From IMG/VR virus record IMGVR_UViG_3300027659_000167, positions 1-28,017 of that record: 28,017 nucleotides of DNA, one strand, 5' to 3'. The number at the start of each line of letters is the position of its first letter. The first letter of the stretch is position 1. Under the pieces are notes generated by a model. It had not been told where the DNA came from. It saw nothing but the letters and a program-made list of their open reading frames with translations, and searched no databases. Source of the stretch: a virus. Shown in pieces: positions 12,239-18,744 of the stretch. Position numbers and translations under genes: made by a program.

Positions 12239-13080
12239 TAAGTTCCCCATTCGTTTTTAAAGAGTGGCACTTGTAGTCTATCACTATAACGCCAGCCTTT
12301 TTGTATTGCAAGTTCAGCAACAGTTCTGTTGTTCATGCTATAAACACTTTCAACACCACCACATGGCATAAGATATACAGGACCTTTAAAGCCTCGTTTA
12401 CGATATTCGTTTACTGCTTGCTCTGCTTCTTCTGCATCTTCTTTAGAAGCCACAACAAACTTTAAATACGTAAAACCAGTATTATAATATTGTTTAACAA
12501 TATCAGCACAGATTGCATCTTCCCAATTCTCACCACTGATGCTTAGTTTAGGACTAACACTAAATGTTAGACAATGTAAGAAACGATGTTTCTTCCATTC
12601 ATTTAAGAAAGTAACTAGTTCTGGTTCCAACAATTGTGTACCATTAGTTTCAAATGTTATTTCTTGTAAGCCACGCATATTGTCATGTGACAACAAGTCT
12701 ATATAAGCACGTTGCCAGCCTAGTAGTGGTTCACCACCCGTGATAACCAAATGCTCATCTTTCCAACGACCATGAGGAAGTAAATTGGTAATAGTATCAA
12801 CAATAGTATTGGTGTCGAGAACAGGACTGAGATGTTTGAAGCGCGGATCCCAACTCGCATAGCTATCGCATCCAGTAGATACAAGTGGTAGTGATTTATA
12901 AGATTTAAACTTTTCTCCGTCCACCTTAAAACGTTCAACACTTTTTTCTCCTTTAGTCATTCCAAAGCCATCACATTTAAAATTACACCCAAACGTGCGT
13001 AAGAACACGCTCGGGACACCCATGTAACGACCTTCACCTTGTATACTGTAAAACAGTTCTGATATTTTAAGTTTGCTCAT
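12238..13080 (-). CDS. queE: 7-carboxy-7-deazaguanine synthase QueE, 280 aa
   Basis: QueE is a radical SAM enzyme that converts 6-carboxytetrahydropterin to 7-carboxy-7-deazaguanine (CDG). Family blocks are ISELFYSIQGEGRYMGVPSV, FLRTFGCNFKC, HLVITGGEPLL, ITFETNGTQLL, LTFSVSPKLSISGE and FKFVVASKEDAEE-type sequence. The 4Fe-4S cysteines are C32 and C36, with the third apparently C71 in LVSTGCDSYASW, so about 34 residues are inserted between the second and third cysteines instead of the usual short spacing. GGEP binds SAM. It lies between queD and a DUF2061 gene in one overlapping operon, and works with FolE and QueD. Confidence 0.93.
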   Translation of the reverse strand: MSKLKISELFYSIQGEGRYMGVPSVFLRTFGCNFKCDGFGMTKGEKSVERFKVDGEKFKSYKSLPLVSTGCDSYASWDPRFKHLSPVLDTNTIVDTITNLLPHGRWKDEHLVITGGEPLLGWQRAYIDLLSHDNMRGLQEITFETNGTQLLEPELVTFLNEWKKHRFLHCLTFSVSPKLSISGENWEDAICADIVKQYYNTGFTYLKFVVASKEDAEEAEQAVNEYRKRGFKGPVYLMPCGGVESVYSMNNRTVAELAIQKGWRYSDRLQVPLFKNEWGT

Positions 13081-13087
13081 TTTATAT

Positions 13088-13246
13088 TTACCAATGTCTT
13101 ATTATGCCTGCAATAATAAAAAAATTTGTGATAACATATATTAACACAATGCAGGTACGTATACAAGCAATACGGTTAGCTTCACTATCCGTATTACCTG
13201 CTTTCTCTCCTAAACTTTTAGCCCAAAGTCTCCACATTCTTTTCAT
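13088..13246 (-). CDS. Small phage membrane protein, 52 aa
   Basis: The translation begins MKRMWRLWAKSLGEKAGNTD and continues with IRTCIVLIYVITNFFIIAGI, a single hydrophobic membrane span, ending IRHW. The MWRLWAKALGEK-type start followed by one membrane segment resembles small proteins in T4-like phages. ATG at 13246 has AGGT upstream; a second ATG at 13237 is an alternative. It overlaps the gene at 13218-13436 by 29 bases and ends 7 bases before queE. It should insert in the inner membrane; role unknown. Confidence 0.8.
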   Translation of the reverse strand: MKRMWRLWAKSLGEKAGNTDSEANRIACIRTCIVLIYVITNFFIIAGIIRHW

Positions 13247-13436
13247 TTTTTACCTGTGGATAATAATATGTACAATCACTACGGCGTATGTCCCAACTGC
13301 TAGCTAGACCGCCTAGATGTTGTAGTGTCCATCTAGCACGGTCATGCGCTTGCGGCACTGCCATAGGCCAGGGAGTATTGTTGCGGCACTGAATGTACTG
13401 CTTGAGATAAACATAACTTTGTTCACGTGCCCACAT
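13218..13436 (-). CDS. Small phage protein, 72 aa
   Basis: The protein starts MWAREQSYVYLKQYIQCRNN, then PWPMAVPQAHDRARWTLQHL and WDIRRSDCTYYYPQ, ending with a charged KNEKNVETLG tail. ATG at 13436 follows AAGGTTAAAA. It lies 8 bases after queD and overlaps the 52-residue gene by 29 bases. There are two Cys residues but no clear metal motif. Unknown function; position between queD and the membrane gene says only that it is co-expressed. Confidence 0.75.
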   Translation of the reverse strand: MWAREQSYVYLKQYIQCRNNTPWPMAVPQAHDRARWTLQHLGGLASSWDIRRSDCTYYYPQVKNEKNVETLG

Positions 13437-13444
13437 TTTTAACC

Positions 13445-13984
13445 TTATGCGAATAAATCTTCATTCCATTCACGATGACCTTCACGGAATGCCATGTTAG
13501 CTTGTGTCTCACGTACTTCAACCCGATAGCACCATAAACGTTCTGCTTCACCGTTACCCCACATATCTGGAATATACACTCCATTGACATATTTGTAAAG
13601 CATATCGGCTAAACTCTCACAACCAATTCTTGGTAGAATGGTTAACTTAGCCAATTTCTTTTCTTGTAGCATTTTGAATGTATCAAGTTCTGGGTCATCT
13701 TGTGCTACTAACAATGTGTGGTCAAATTGATCCTCAAGAATCTTTTTCAATTCTTTTAGTCCACCATAGTCAGCCGCCCAGTTACGAACATCTAAACTAT
13801 CAGTACCGAAATAGAATCGCATACTGAAACTATATCCATGAATCATATTGCAATGACTATCTGCCCGCCATTGACGATATGCACACGGAAATGCATCGTG
13901 ATATTCTTTAGTACTTGTGAATTTATATTGTCTTGCTGAATTCCAACGATGTGTTTGAGATTCGTTTTCGTTTAAGTTTGCCAT
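13445..13984 (-). CDS. queD: 6-carboxytetrahydropterin synthase QueD-like, 179 aa
   Basis: QueD/PTPS enzymes (T-fold) convert dihydroneopterin triphosphate to 6-carboxytetrahydropterin in preQ0 synthesis. Seen here: SHCNMIHGYSFSMRFYF with catalytic C45 and H49, WAADYGGLKELKKIL, QFDHTLLVAQDDPELD (D88, H89), CESLADMLYKYV (E123) and VEVRETQANMA (E159). The usual HGH is HGY (Y51), and the AAH zinc histidine near residue 36 looks like Tyr. At 179 residues it is longer than E. coli QueD (about 120). A similar HGY variant occurs in other phage QueD-like proteins. Good ribosome binding site (AGGAG) and an extended -10 promoter precede it; it heads the queE operon. Confidence 0.88.
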   Translation of the reverse strand: MANLNENESQTHRWNSARQYKFTSTKEYHDAFPCAYRQWRADSHCNMIHGYSFSMRFYFGTDSLDVRNWAADYGGLKELKKILEDQFDHTLLVAQDDPELDTFKMLQEKKLAKLTILPRIGCESLADMLYKYVNGVYIPDMWGNGEAERLWCYRVEVRETQANMAFREGHREWNEDLFA

Positions 13985-14001
13985 GATTTTCTCCTATGTT
14001 A

Positions 14002-14030
14002 ATTATAGCATAGGACGCAGAATTTGTATA
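14002..14030 (-). promoter_or_regulatory. Extended -10 promoter for the queD-queE operon
   Basis: TATAAT (14002-14007) is preceded by TGC, an extended -10 element (TGnTATAAT). At 17 bp upstream lies TATACA (14025-14030), a partial -35. It sits between the cytidylyltransferase-like gene and queD. Confidence 0.7.
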
Positions 14031-14059
14031 CCGGGATGAGCCCATAAGGCCGGTTATCT

Positions 14060-14524
14060 TTATTTACTTTTTTTCTGCTCTGCTTCCAAAATTCTTTTTC
14101 GCAAACTACTGCTACTAAAACTATGGTCACGCCCGTTATAGATAATCTTAATATTTCTTCTTTCACAGATTTCCTTACCACTGAAATCTTTGTCTGCATA
14201 TTCAATACCCAGAATACGCACATCAATAGGTAGTGTTAGTAGAATGTCTGCTAAATCCTTCTCTGTATTATAGATAACAATTTCATCTACTGTGCGTACC
14301 GCACTTAAACTGATTTGTCGTTCTACAATACTTTGAATTGGTTCATTCTTTTCTGGTCTATCCCACTGTGCATTGTTTTGCAAGCCAGCAATCAAATAAT
14401 CACAATGATTCTTTGCTTCACTTAGCATTGCAATATGACCGGCGTGTAATAAGTCAAATTGACTAAAGGTAATACCAATAATCAATCCACGTTCTTTTAG
14501 TTCTTTAATCTTATTGAATATCAT
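14060..14524 (-). CDS. Cytidylyltransferase-like nucleotidyltransferase, 154 aa
   Basis: The motif GITFSQFDLLHAGHIAML (H27 and H30, HxGH) is the nucleotide-binding signature of the cytidylyltransferase superfamily (glycerol-3-phosphate cytidylyltransferase/RfaE C-terminal type). A later ICERRNIKIIYNGRDHSFSS and SSSLRKRI block resembles the ISTT-type second motif (STTxxxxRI). Length fits these enzymes. ATG at 14524 overlaps the preceding TGA. It could activate a sugar or alditol phosphate for the nearby glycosyltransferases; substrate not known. Confidence 0.85.
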   Translation of the reverse strand: MIFNKIKELKERGLIIGITFSQFDLLHAGHIAMLSEAKNHCDYLIAGLQNNAQWDRPEKNEPIQSIVERQISLSAVRTVDEIVIYNTEKDLADILLTLPIDVRILGIEYADKDFSGKEICERRNIKIIYNGRDHSFSSSSLRKRILEAEQKKSK

Positions 14525-14787
14525 TCTAACTCCGTCAATTCTTCTACTATTGGATCGGGTTCACCCAAATCACTGAATCCATATGTAACTTCATATTCTT
14601 TACCAATGTGACGATAGACATTAGTAAATGTTCGTTGATTGTTACTTGATTCAGTTGGACCAATCAATGCAAAAATCAATAACATGTGTTCACGTTCAAC
14701 ACCTTCAATAACCCTGCGTTTTTTAGTGCCTATCTTTTTAAGAAAGGCAAGTGCTTCTTCTTGGTTTCTGAAAGGTGAACGATTCAT
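14521..14787 (-). CDS. Small phage protein, 88 aa
   Basis: The protein begins MNRSPFRNQEEALAFLKKIG, then KKRRVIEGVEREHMLLIFAL, GPTESSNNQRTFTNVYRHIG and an acidic C-terminus (DPIVEELTELE). It is soluble, with a basic first third. No family is recognised. ATG at 14787 overlaps the previous TGA (ATGA), and the same overlap leads to the cytidylyltransferase gene. Confidence 0.75.
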   Translation of the reverse strand: MNRSPFRNQEEALAFLKKIGTKKRRVIEGVEREHMLLIFALIGPTESSNNQRTFTNVYRHIGKEYEVTYGFSDLGEPDPIVEELTELE

Positions 14788-14984
14788 TTTGTAAATCTTG
14801 GCATGCCAGCACCTGAGCCAGCGTAATGAAAACTATCTAGCATAGGTAATAAACCCGCTAAATCATCAGCAGGATGTCGTTGTATTAGGGGATGACGATC
14901 CCCGTCAGTCAGCATGAAGTATAGCTTCTCTGTGCCTTCTTCAATTTGATTTTGAAAAATAAATTCTAAATCTTCTATTGTCAT
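14784..14984 (-). CDS. Small phage protein, 66 aa
   Basis: The protein starts MTIEDLEFIFQNQIEEGTEK and continues YFMLTDGDRHPLIQRH, then LAGLLPMLDSFHYAGSGAGM. It is acidic and soluble, with no family recognised. ATG at 14984 is preferred because it overlaps the TGA of the upstream gene (ATGA) and lies 10 bases after GGAGG. An upstream in-frame TTG at 15002 is a possible alternative start. Confidence 0.72.
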   Translation of the reverse strand: MTIEDLEFIFQNQIEEGTEKLYFMLTDGDRHPLIQRHPADDLAGLLPMLDSFHYAGSGAGMPRFTK

Positions 14985-15292
14985 CGCTTTAGTGCCTCCC
15001 AAGTTTTTAGTTTTTCTCGTTCATAAACTTCGTGCAGGGCCATGAGCCAATGATACACATAGAATATGACAACTGATGCTACAAGACCCCATATGATCGT
15101 TACGGCTGTGTCTGTACGGTCAATGTAAGGTATCAACAGAAATCCCACAGGTACAATATACAATAAGATTCCACAAATAAGTGTAAACATTATGCTCAGG
15201 AAAGTTTCCTCTAGTATTAAACGGCGATAGCCCCGTACCCAATCTGATTGGCTGTTTTTAACTCGTCTAAAAATCCATGTTATAAAGTTCAT
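14981..15292 (-). CDS. Small membrane protein, two spans, 103 aa
   Basis: Two hydrophobic segments are clear: FLSIMFTLICGILLYIVPVG (about 31-50) and IIWGLVASVVIFYVYHWLMA (about 66-85). A basic N-terminus (RRVKNSQSDWVRGYRR) and a charged C-terminus flank them, so both ends should face the cytoplasm. It resembles small inner-membrane proteins of T4-like phages, but no named family is recognised. ATG at 15292 overlaps the preceding TGA. Role unknown. Confidence 0.8.
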   Translation of the reverse strand: MNFITWIFRRVKNSQSDWVRGYRRLILEETFLSIMFTLICGILLYIVPVGFLLIPYIDRTDTAVTIIWGLVASVVIFYVYHWLMALHEVYEREKLKTWEALKR

Positions 15293-15486
15293 TCTTTAAC
15301 TCCAAAATGTTGTTTAATCAAATCTGAAGAAAGGAATGGTTCCGCAGTGTCAGCAATCTCGGCACACTTAAGCACAATTAACTCAGCAAACTTTGCCGCA
15401 TCAAAATGTAAATGACCATCTACTAATACTCCGTTAACACGATGGCTCCAGCATCGTTGTTCTAATGCTTTAATCTTTTCATTCAT
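15289..15486 (-). CDS. Small conserved phage protein, 65 aa
   Basis: The protein begins MNEKIKALEQRC, contains HLHFDAAKFAELIVLKCAEI and ends LSSDLIKQHFGVKE. The F..KFAELIV..CAEI...  ..IK.HFGV pattern is common in short phage proteins of unknown function. ATG at 15486 overlaps the folE stop by 4 bases. It is soluble and helical. Confidence 0.83.
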   Translation of the reverse strand: MNEKIKALEQRCWSHRVNGVLVDGHLHFDAAKFAELIVLKCAEIADTAEPFLSSDLIKQHFGVKE

Positions 15487-16160
15487 TTCTGTCTCGCAAT
15501 TTGATAGAACTCTGCACGTGCCGCCGGGTCAGATTTAAACCCACCACCTAAGCGTGTGGTTACTGTACTACTACCAGTATCCTCAACTCCCCTGGCCGCA
15601 ACACAATAGTGTTTTGCGTCAATCATAACTGCAACATCTTCTGTGTTCAAAATGTATTGTAGTGTGTGAAAGATTTGTTCAGTTAATCGTTCTTGTATTT
15701 GTGGTCGCTTAGAAAAATATTCTACAATACGATTGATTTTACTTAAGCCAAGTACTCTGTCTTTGGGAACATATGCAACAGTAGCAAGCCCATCAATAAC
15801 AACAAAGTGATGTTCACAATTGCTTTGCACGTTAACGTTACGTTCACATACCATTTCATTGTATTTCATTTTATTGTCAACAGTAGTACATTTAGGGAAT
15901 GCTTCATAATCAAGTCCCCAAAAGATTTCATTGACATACATCTTGGCAACACGCTTGGGTGTGTCCATTAAGCTATCATCACTTAGGTCTAAACCTAATG
16001 TTTCCATGATACCTTTGAAATGACTTTCAATCAATTCAATCTTGCCTACACGGGACATATGACCTGTATAAGTGGTTGGCGTTTCAACACCCATTTTAAC
16101 TAGATGTTCGTGTACTTGTAATCCTAATTCAGGATCAGTTTTTGTCTTATTATAACTCAT
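15483..16160 (-). CDS. folE: GTP cyclohydrolase I FolE, 225 aa
   Basis: FolE converts GTP to dihydroneopterin triphosphate, the first step towards folate and 7-deazaguanines. Zinc ligands are in place: SNCEHHFVVIDG (C115, H118) and HYCVAARGVED (C186). Other family blocks are DTPKRVAKMYVNEIFWGLDY, YVPKDRVLGLSKINRIVEYF, RPQIQERLTEQI and TTRLGGGF. Length matches bacterial FolE. ATG at 16160 has GGAGGG 9 bases upstream. With QueD, QueE and the DpdA-like protein of this window it forms a route to a 7-deazaguanine base. Confidence 0.95.
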   Translation of the reverse strand: MSYNKTKTDPELGLQVHEHLVKMGVETPTTYTGHMSRVGKIELIESHFKGIMETLGLDLSDDSLMDTPKRVAKMYVNEIFWGLDYEAFPKCTTVDNKMKYNEMVCERNVNVQSNCEHHFVVIDGLATVAYVPKDRVLGLSKINRIVEYFSKRPQIQERLTEQIFHTLQYILNTEDVAVMIDAKHYCVAARGVEDTGSSTVTTRLGGGFKSDPAARAEFYQIARQK

Positions 16161-16221
16161 TTGATAACCCTCCGTTGTGAGTGTTTTGTTTTGACGTTGT
16201 GCGACCTTTGTGTCTCACAAG

Positions 16222-16229
16222 TATTTATC
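16222..16229 (-). promoter_or_regulatory. Possible late-like box upstream of folE (7/8 match)
   Basis: GATAAATA on the minus strand differs from the T4 late box by one base and lies in the 75-bp gap before folE. There is no sigma70 promoter in that gap. Weak evidence. Confidence 0.25.
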
Positions 16230-16235
16230 ACAGCA

Positions 16236-16424
16236 TTAAGCCTTAGCTTCTTTTCTTGCAGTTTTCTCGGCAGTAATTTCGCTGCGGCGTGCTTTAACTG
16301 CTTTAGCCATTTCTGCTAATGCTTTGCGGGCACGTGTGCCTGCTGATGCATTACCTTTGTCAAACTTTTCGTTCTCCATCAAGTAGTCATCAAAGTGTGT
16401 TTTAATATCGTTATGTGCATTCAT
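16236..16424 (-). CDS. Histone-like basic protein, 62 aa
   Basis: The N-terminal part is acidic (DDYLMENEKFD), and the C-terminal part is strongly basic and Ala-rich: GNASAGTRARKALAEMAKAV followed by KARRSEITAEKTARKEAKA. The GNASAGTRARKAL..L.K..K.RR.EI pattern resembles small histone H1/Hc1-like proteins of phages and bacteria, which bind DNA. The start ATG (16424) follows AAAGGAAATAAA. It lies just after two very acidic proteins, so the three may work together; this is inference. Confidence 0.78.
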   Translation of the reverse strand: MNAHNDIKTHFDDYLMENEKFDKGNASAGTRARKALAEMAKAVKARRSEITAEKTARKEAKA

Positions 16425-16444
16425 TTTATTTCCTTTATGTTAAA

Positions 16445-16624
16445 TTATTCTGCTACAGTTTCAGTGGCGTTTTCATACCCACGCTCGTAGTCCTCAGCGT
16501 CTGCTTCTGCATTTTCTAAATCAGCATATGGATTAAAAAATTCTTCATTTGCCAATCCTGATGCATAGCCCTGCATATATGGTGCTTCTGCGTATAGTTC
16601 TATTTTTACTTTTTTCTTAGCCAT
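16445..16624 (-). CDS. Small acidic phage protein, 59 aa
   Basis: The translation begins MAKKKVKIELYAEAPYMQGY and continues ASGLANEEFFNPYADLENAE, then an acidic stretch ending RGYENATETVAE. Apart from the basic first residues it is strongly acidic, with several aromatic residues in G.A..L..E.F.NPY. ATG at 16624 overlaps the TAA of the large acidic protein (TAATG), and it ends 20 bases before the basic histone-like gene. No family is recognised; the G/Y pattern may repeat in phage small proteins. Confidence 0.75.
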   Translation of the reverse strand: MAKKKVKIELYAEAPYMQGYASGLANEEFFNPYADLENAEADAEDYERGYENATETVAE

Positions 16625-17232
16625 TATTTTTCCTCTTTAGTTTTTGTTTCGAAGGGCCATTTAGCAGTTTCTACAAAATTACTATTTGGAGAGGGCCATG
16701 TTGTTGGGTCAACTTCAACATAATCAATTGGTTCGTCACCAAAAGGCCATGCCGCTGTTGGATTAAGTGTTTTGAGTGTAACTGATTCTGTTACTTCTGG
16801 TTTTGTGATTTCATCACCATTGAATTCTTCACCGGTATCTTCATTAGTCAATACTAATGGACCTTGAAATTCAAACTCAGTATCATCATTACTCCAACCC
16901 AATTCTTCTACACCCTCATTGTAATTTTCTTCCCAGGCTTCTTCAAATGCTTCTAAATCTTCTTCGGTACAATTTCTACCTGCTGTTGAATCAGCCCAAC
17001 ATCCATCATCTAAACTATCTAGTTCCCAACACTCATCATTGTCAAGACAACCAAGTTCATATCCATGTTCATTAATCAATTCTGCATCAGTAAGAGGACG
17101 CTCATCGGATTGAACATAGAATGTTCCCCAACGATAACCTTCTTCACGGATGATTACCTTATCATCCTTAACCCAAATTTGTCGTTCAATTGCACTTTTC
17201 TTATAGTATGTTGATAATTTCCAAGTTGCCAT
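16624..17232 (-). CDS. Highly acidic conserved phage protein, 202 aa
   Basis: The first 60 residues form a beta-rich domain (WKLSTYYKKSAIERQIWVKD, RWGTFYVQSDERPLTDAEL). The middle is extremely acidic with conserved tryptophans (CWELDSLDDGCWADS, EEDLEAFEEAWEENYNEGVE, LGWSNDDTEFEF). The C-terminus contains several WPF/TWP units (TAAWPFGDEP, DPTTWPSP, TAKWPFE). Similar acidic proteins occur in other T4-like phages with unknown role. Extreme acidity and a beta-rich start make a DNA-mimic role conceivable, but that is inference. ATG at 17232 has AAGGAG upstream. Confidence 0.82.
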   Translation of the reverse strand: MATWKLSTYYKKSAIERQIWVKDDKVIIREEGYRWGTFYVQSDERPLTDAELINEHGYELGCLDNDECWELDSLDDGCWADSTAGRNCTEEDLEAFEEAWEENYNEGVEELGWSNDDTEFEFQGPLVLTNEDTGEEFNGDEITKPEVTESVTLKTLNPTAAWPFGDEPIDYVEVDPTTWPSPNSNFVETAKWPFETKTKEEK

Positions 17233-17234
17233 GT

Positions 17235-17351
17235 TTACTCCTTGTGTTGGCTTTTTGATTTTGATAATTTACTGATTGCGGCATATATCAACATAACAAT
17301 AACAAATGATATTGTTGTATACCCTAATGCAATTAATATTTCAATAATCAT
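17235..17351 (-). CDS. Small single-span membrane protein, 38 aa
   Basis: The translation begins MIIEILIALGYTTISFVIVM and continues LIYAAISKLS, a single long hydrophobic span, with a short basic/polar tail (KSKSQHKE). ATG at 17351 lies one base after the stop of the glycosyltransferase, and the stop TAA at 17235-17237 is two bases from the next ATG, whose ribosome binding site is inside the end of this gene. No strong binding site of its own is seen. Tight packing supports it; function unknown. Confidence 0.65.
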   Translation of the reverse strand: MIIEILIALGYTTISFVIVMLIYAAISKLSKSKSQHKE

Positions 17352-17352
17352 C

Positions 17353-18528
17353 TTAATATTTACTTTCTCTTGTGTGCTTGCGATAGTCAGTACTCATACG
17401 CAACCATTGCTCACCATTGCCCTCCATGATATCACAGATACGGTCAATAGTACCATCATTCCAATCACTAATCATACCTTGCTTTTTATGCGGTGTATGT
17501 AGCATATTGAATAACTTGATTGCGGCATCTTCTACACTCCATGGAGTATACAGCCTTGTATAATCATTTGCAAAGGTTTCGGGGAAACTGCGATAAGCAG
17601 GATAAAGTACATTGCAACCAAGAGTATCTGCTTCACTGACCGTATTGCTGACCCAATCTTGGAGGGCGCAGTTGAACAAAACTCTTGAGTCATTAAGGAG
17701 ACTATAGTAGTCATTTTTTTCTAAATCTTCATATACTTTGAGTTTACCATCTCTACGCATTTGATGTGTGCGTTCCATGTAACTACTATTGTTACTACGT
17801 AGTGGTGCACCACTTAATACCGCAAACTCTGCACTTCTATTACCGTATCTATTATTGAATTCTTCAATAACATCCATGAAGAAATCAGGTTGCTTTTCTT
17901 GATCCCAACGTGCGGTAAATACAATACGAGGTGTACGCTCATTAAATGGCTTTAGTTCGCCAACACGCCCGCGTACTTCTTCTTTACCAAATGCAAGACC
18001 TGATATATTATAAATTGGGGCTTCCCAGCCTGCAATCTTCATGTTCATTACCATTTCTTCATTCGTTGCAAGCATACCATCTACGAATGAGTCAACCATC
18101 TTTTCATAGTGACCCATAAACTTAGCCATACCCCATACATGAACAAAATCATCAGGATCAATGGACTGAGCAAGACAGCGAACATAAATCCGAGGCCTGT
18201 TAACTGTGTCGATTTGTTTAAGAATATAGGGTAAAGATTCAATGCCAGGCTGAAACATATCTTCAAAGTAGATAACATCTTCATTGTTTAGTTCACCGGC
18301 TTTCATCATACGAATCAAATTCATTAGTTGCGACATACCAAAGTATGTGCGACCATGTGCATCTAATACTTGACCAGTAACAATCGCTTGGTCGTTACTT
18401 AGTGTTTCGCCCGGGACAATAACATAATCAATGCCCCGTTTATCAAAGACAGCACGATTCCACTCTTGTAATTGCAGAGTATATCGTGCTTTATAGGGCT
18501 CAAGGCCCATATAATATAGTCTACGCAT
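17353..18528 (-). CDS. Glycosyltransferase, GT4-like, 391 aa
   Basis: The N-terminal half binds the acceptor (LYYMGLEPYKARYTLQLQEW, YVIVPGETL). The C-terminal half is GT-B: RIVFTARWDQEKQPDFFMDV, EFAVLSGAPL, KVYEDLEKNDYYSLLNDSRV, then DWVSNTVSEADTLGCNVLYP. DWVSNTVSE takes the place of the EX7E motif, with Asp in the first position. Related proteins occur in other T4-like phages. It overlaps the previous gene by 8 bases. Its presence in the dpdA-folE segment is intriguing, but the sugar and acceptor are unknown. Confidence 0.85.
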   Translation of the reverse strand: MRRLYYMGLEPYKARYTLQLQEWNRAVFDKRGIDYVIVPGETLSNDQAIVTGQVLDAHGRTYFGMSQLMNLIRMMKAGELNNEDVIYFEDMFQPGIESLPYILKQIDTVNRPRIYVRCLAQSIDPDDFVHVWGMAKFMGHYEKMVDSFVDGMLATNEEMVMNMKIAGWEAPIYNISGLAFGKEEVRGRVGELKPFNERTPRIVFTARWDQEKQPDFFMDVIEEFNNRYGNRSAEFAVLSGAPLRSNNSSYMERTHQMRRDGKLKVYEDLEKNDYYSLLNDSRVLFNCALQDWVSNTVSEADTLGCNVLYPAYRSFPETFANDYTRLYTPWSVEDAAIKLFNMLHTPHKKQGMISDWNDGTIDRICDIMEGNGEQWLRMSTDYRKHTRESKY

Positions 18529-18733
18529 TATGCCTACGGTCTTCTGCCCAACTGTCTTTAGGCCACTTGTTTGTCAGTTGTTTTTGATGTTGACGGTACA
18601 CATAGCTACGCATATCGTACAAACTTGCCTCATCATACTTATAGCCAAAGTCAACACAGAATTCTAAATACTTTTCCAAGTCTTCAAAGATTTGATGAAC
18701 TTTAGGATTAGGTTGAAAAGTTGGTTTTGCCAT
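18521..18733 (-). CDS. Conserved small phage protein, 70 aa
   Basis: The protein begins MAKPTFQPNPKVHQIFEDLE, continues KYLEFCVDFGYKYDEASLYD and ends QLTNKWPKDSWAEDRRHNA. The F..LEKYL.FCV.FGYKY.E..LY pattern followed by a W-rich charged tail is a conserved small protein of T4-like phages. ATG at 18733 has AGAGGTAA upstream. It overlaps the glycosyltransferase by 8 bases. Function unknown. Confidence 0.85.
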   Translation of the reverse strand: MAKPTFQPNPKVHQIFEDLEKYLEFCVDFGYKYDEASLYDMRSYVYRQHQKQLTNKWPKDSWAEDRRHNA

Positions 18734-18744
18734 TATATTACCTC

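Noticed and set aside
13104-13307. Plus-strand frame of 67 codons
   Set aside because: It is the antisense of two small minus-strand genes (13088-13246 and 13218-13436), which fit the operon overlap pattern.
14025-14055. Stem-like ACCGG/CCGGT pairing before queD
   Set aside because: No T-run and a long loop; it overlaps the promoter region and is not convincing as a terminator.
13999-14226. Alternative minus-strand frame of 75 codons over the cytidylyltransferase end
   Set aside because: It overlaps a real gene in another frame, crosses the queD promoter and has no protein-like features.
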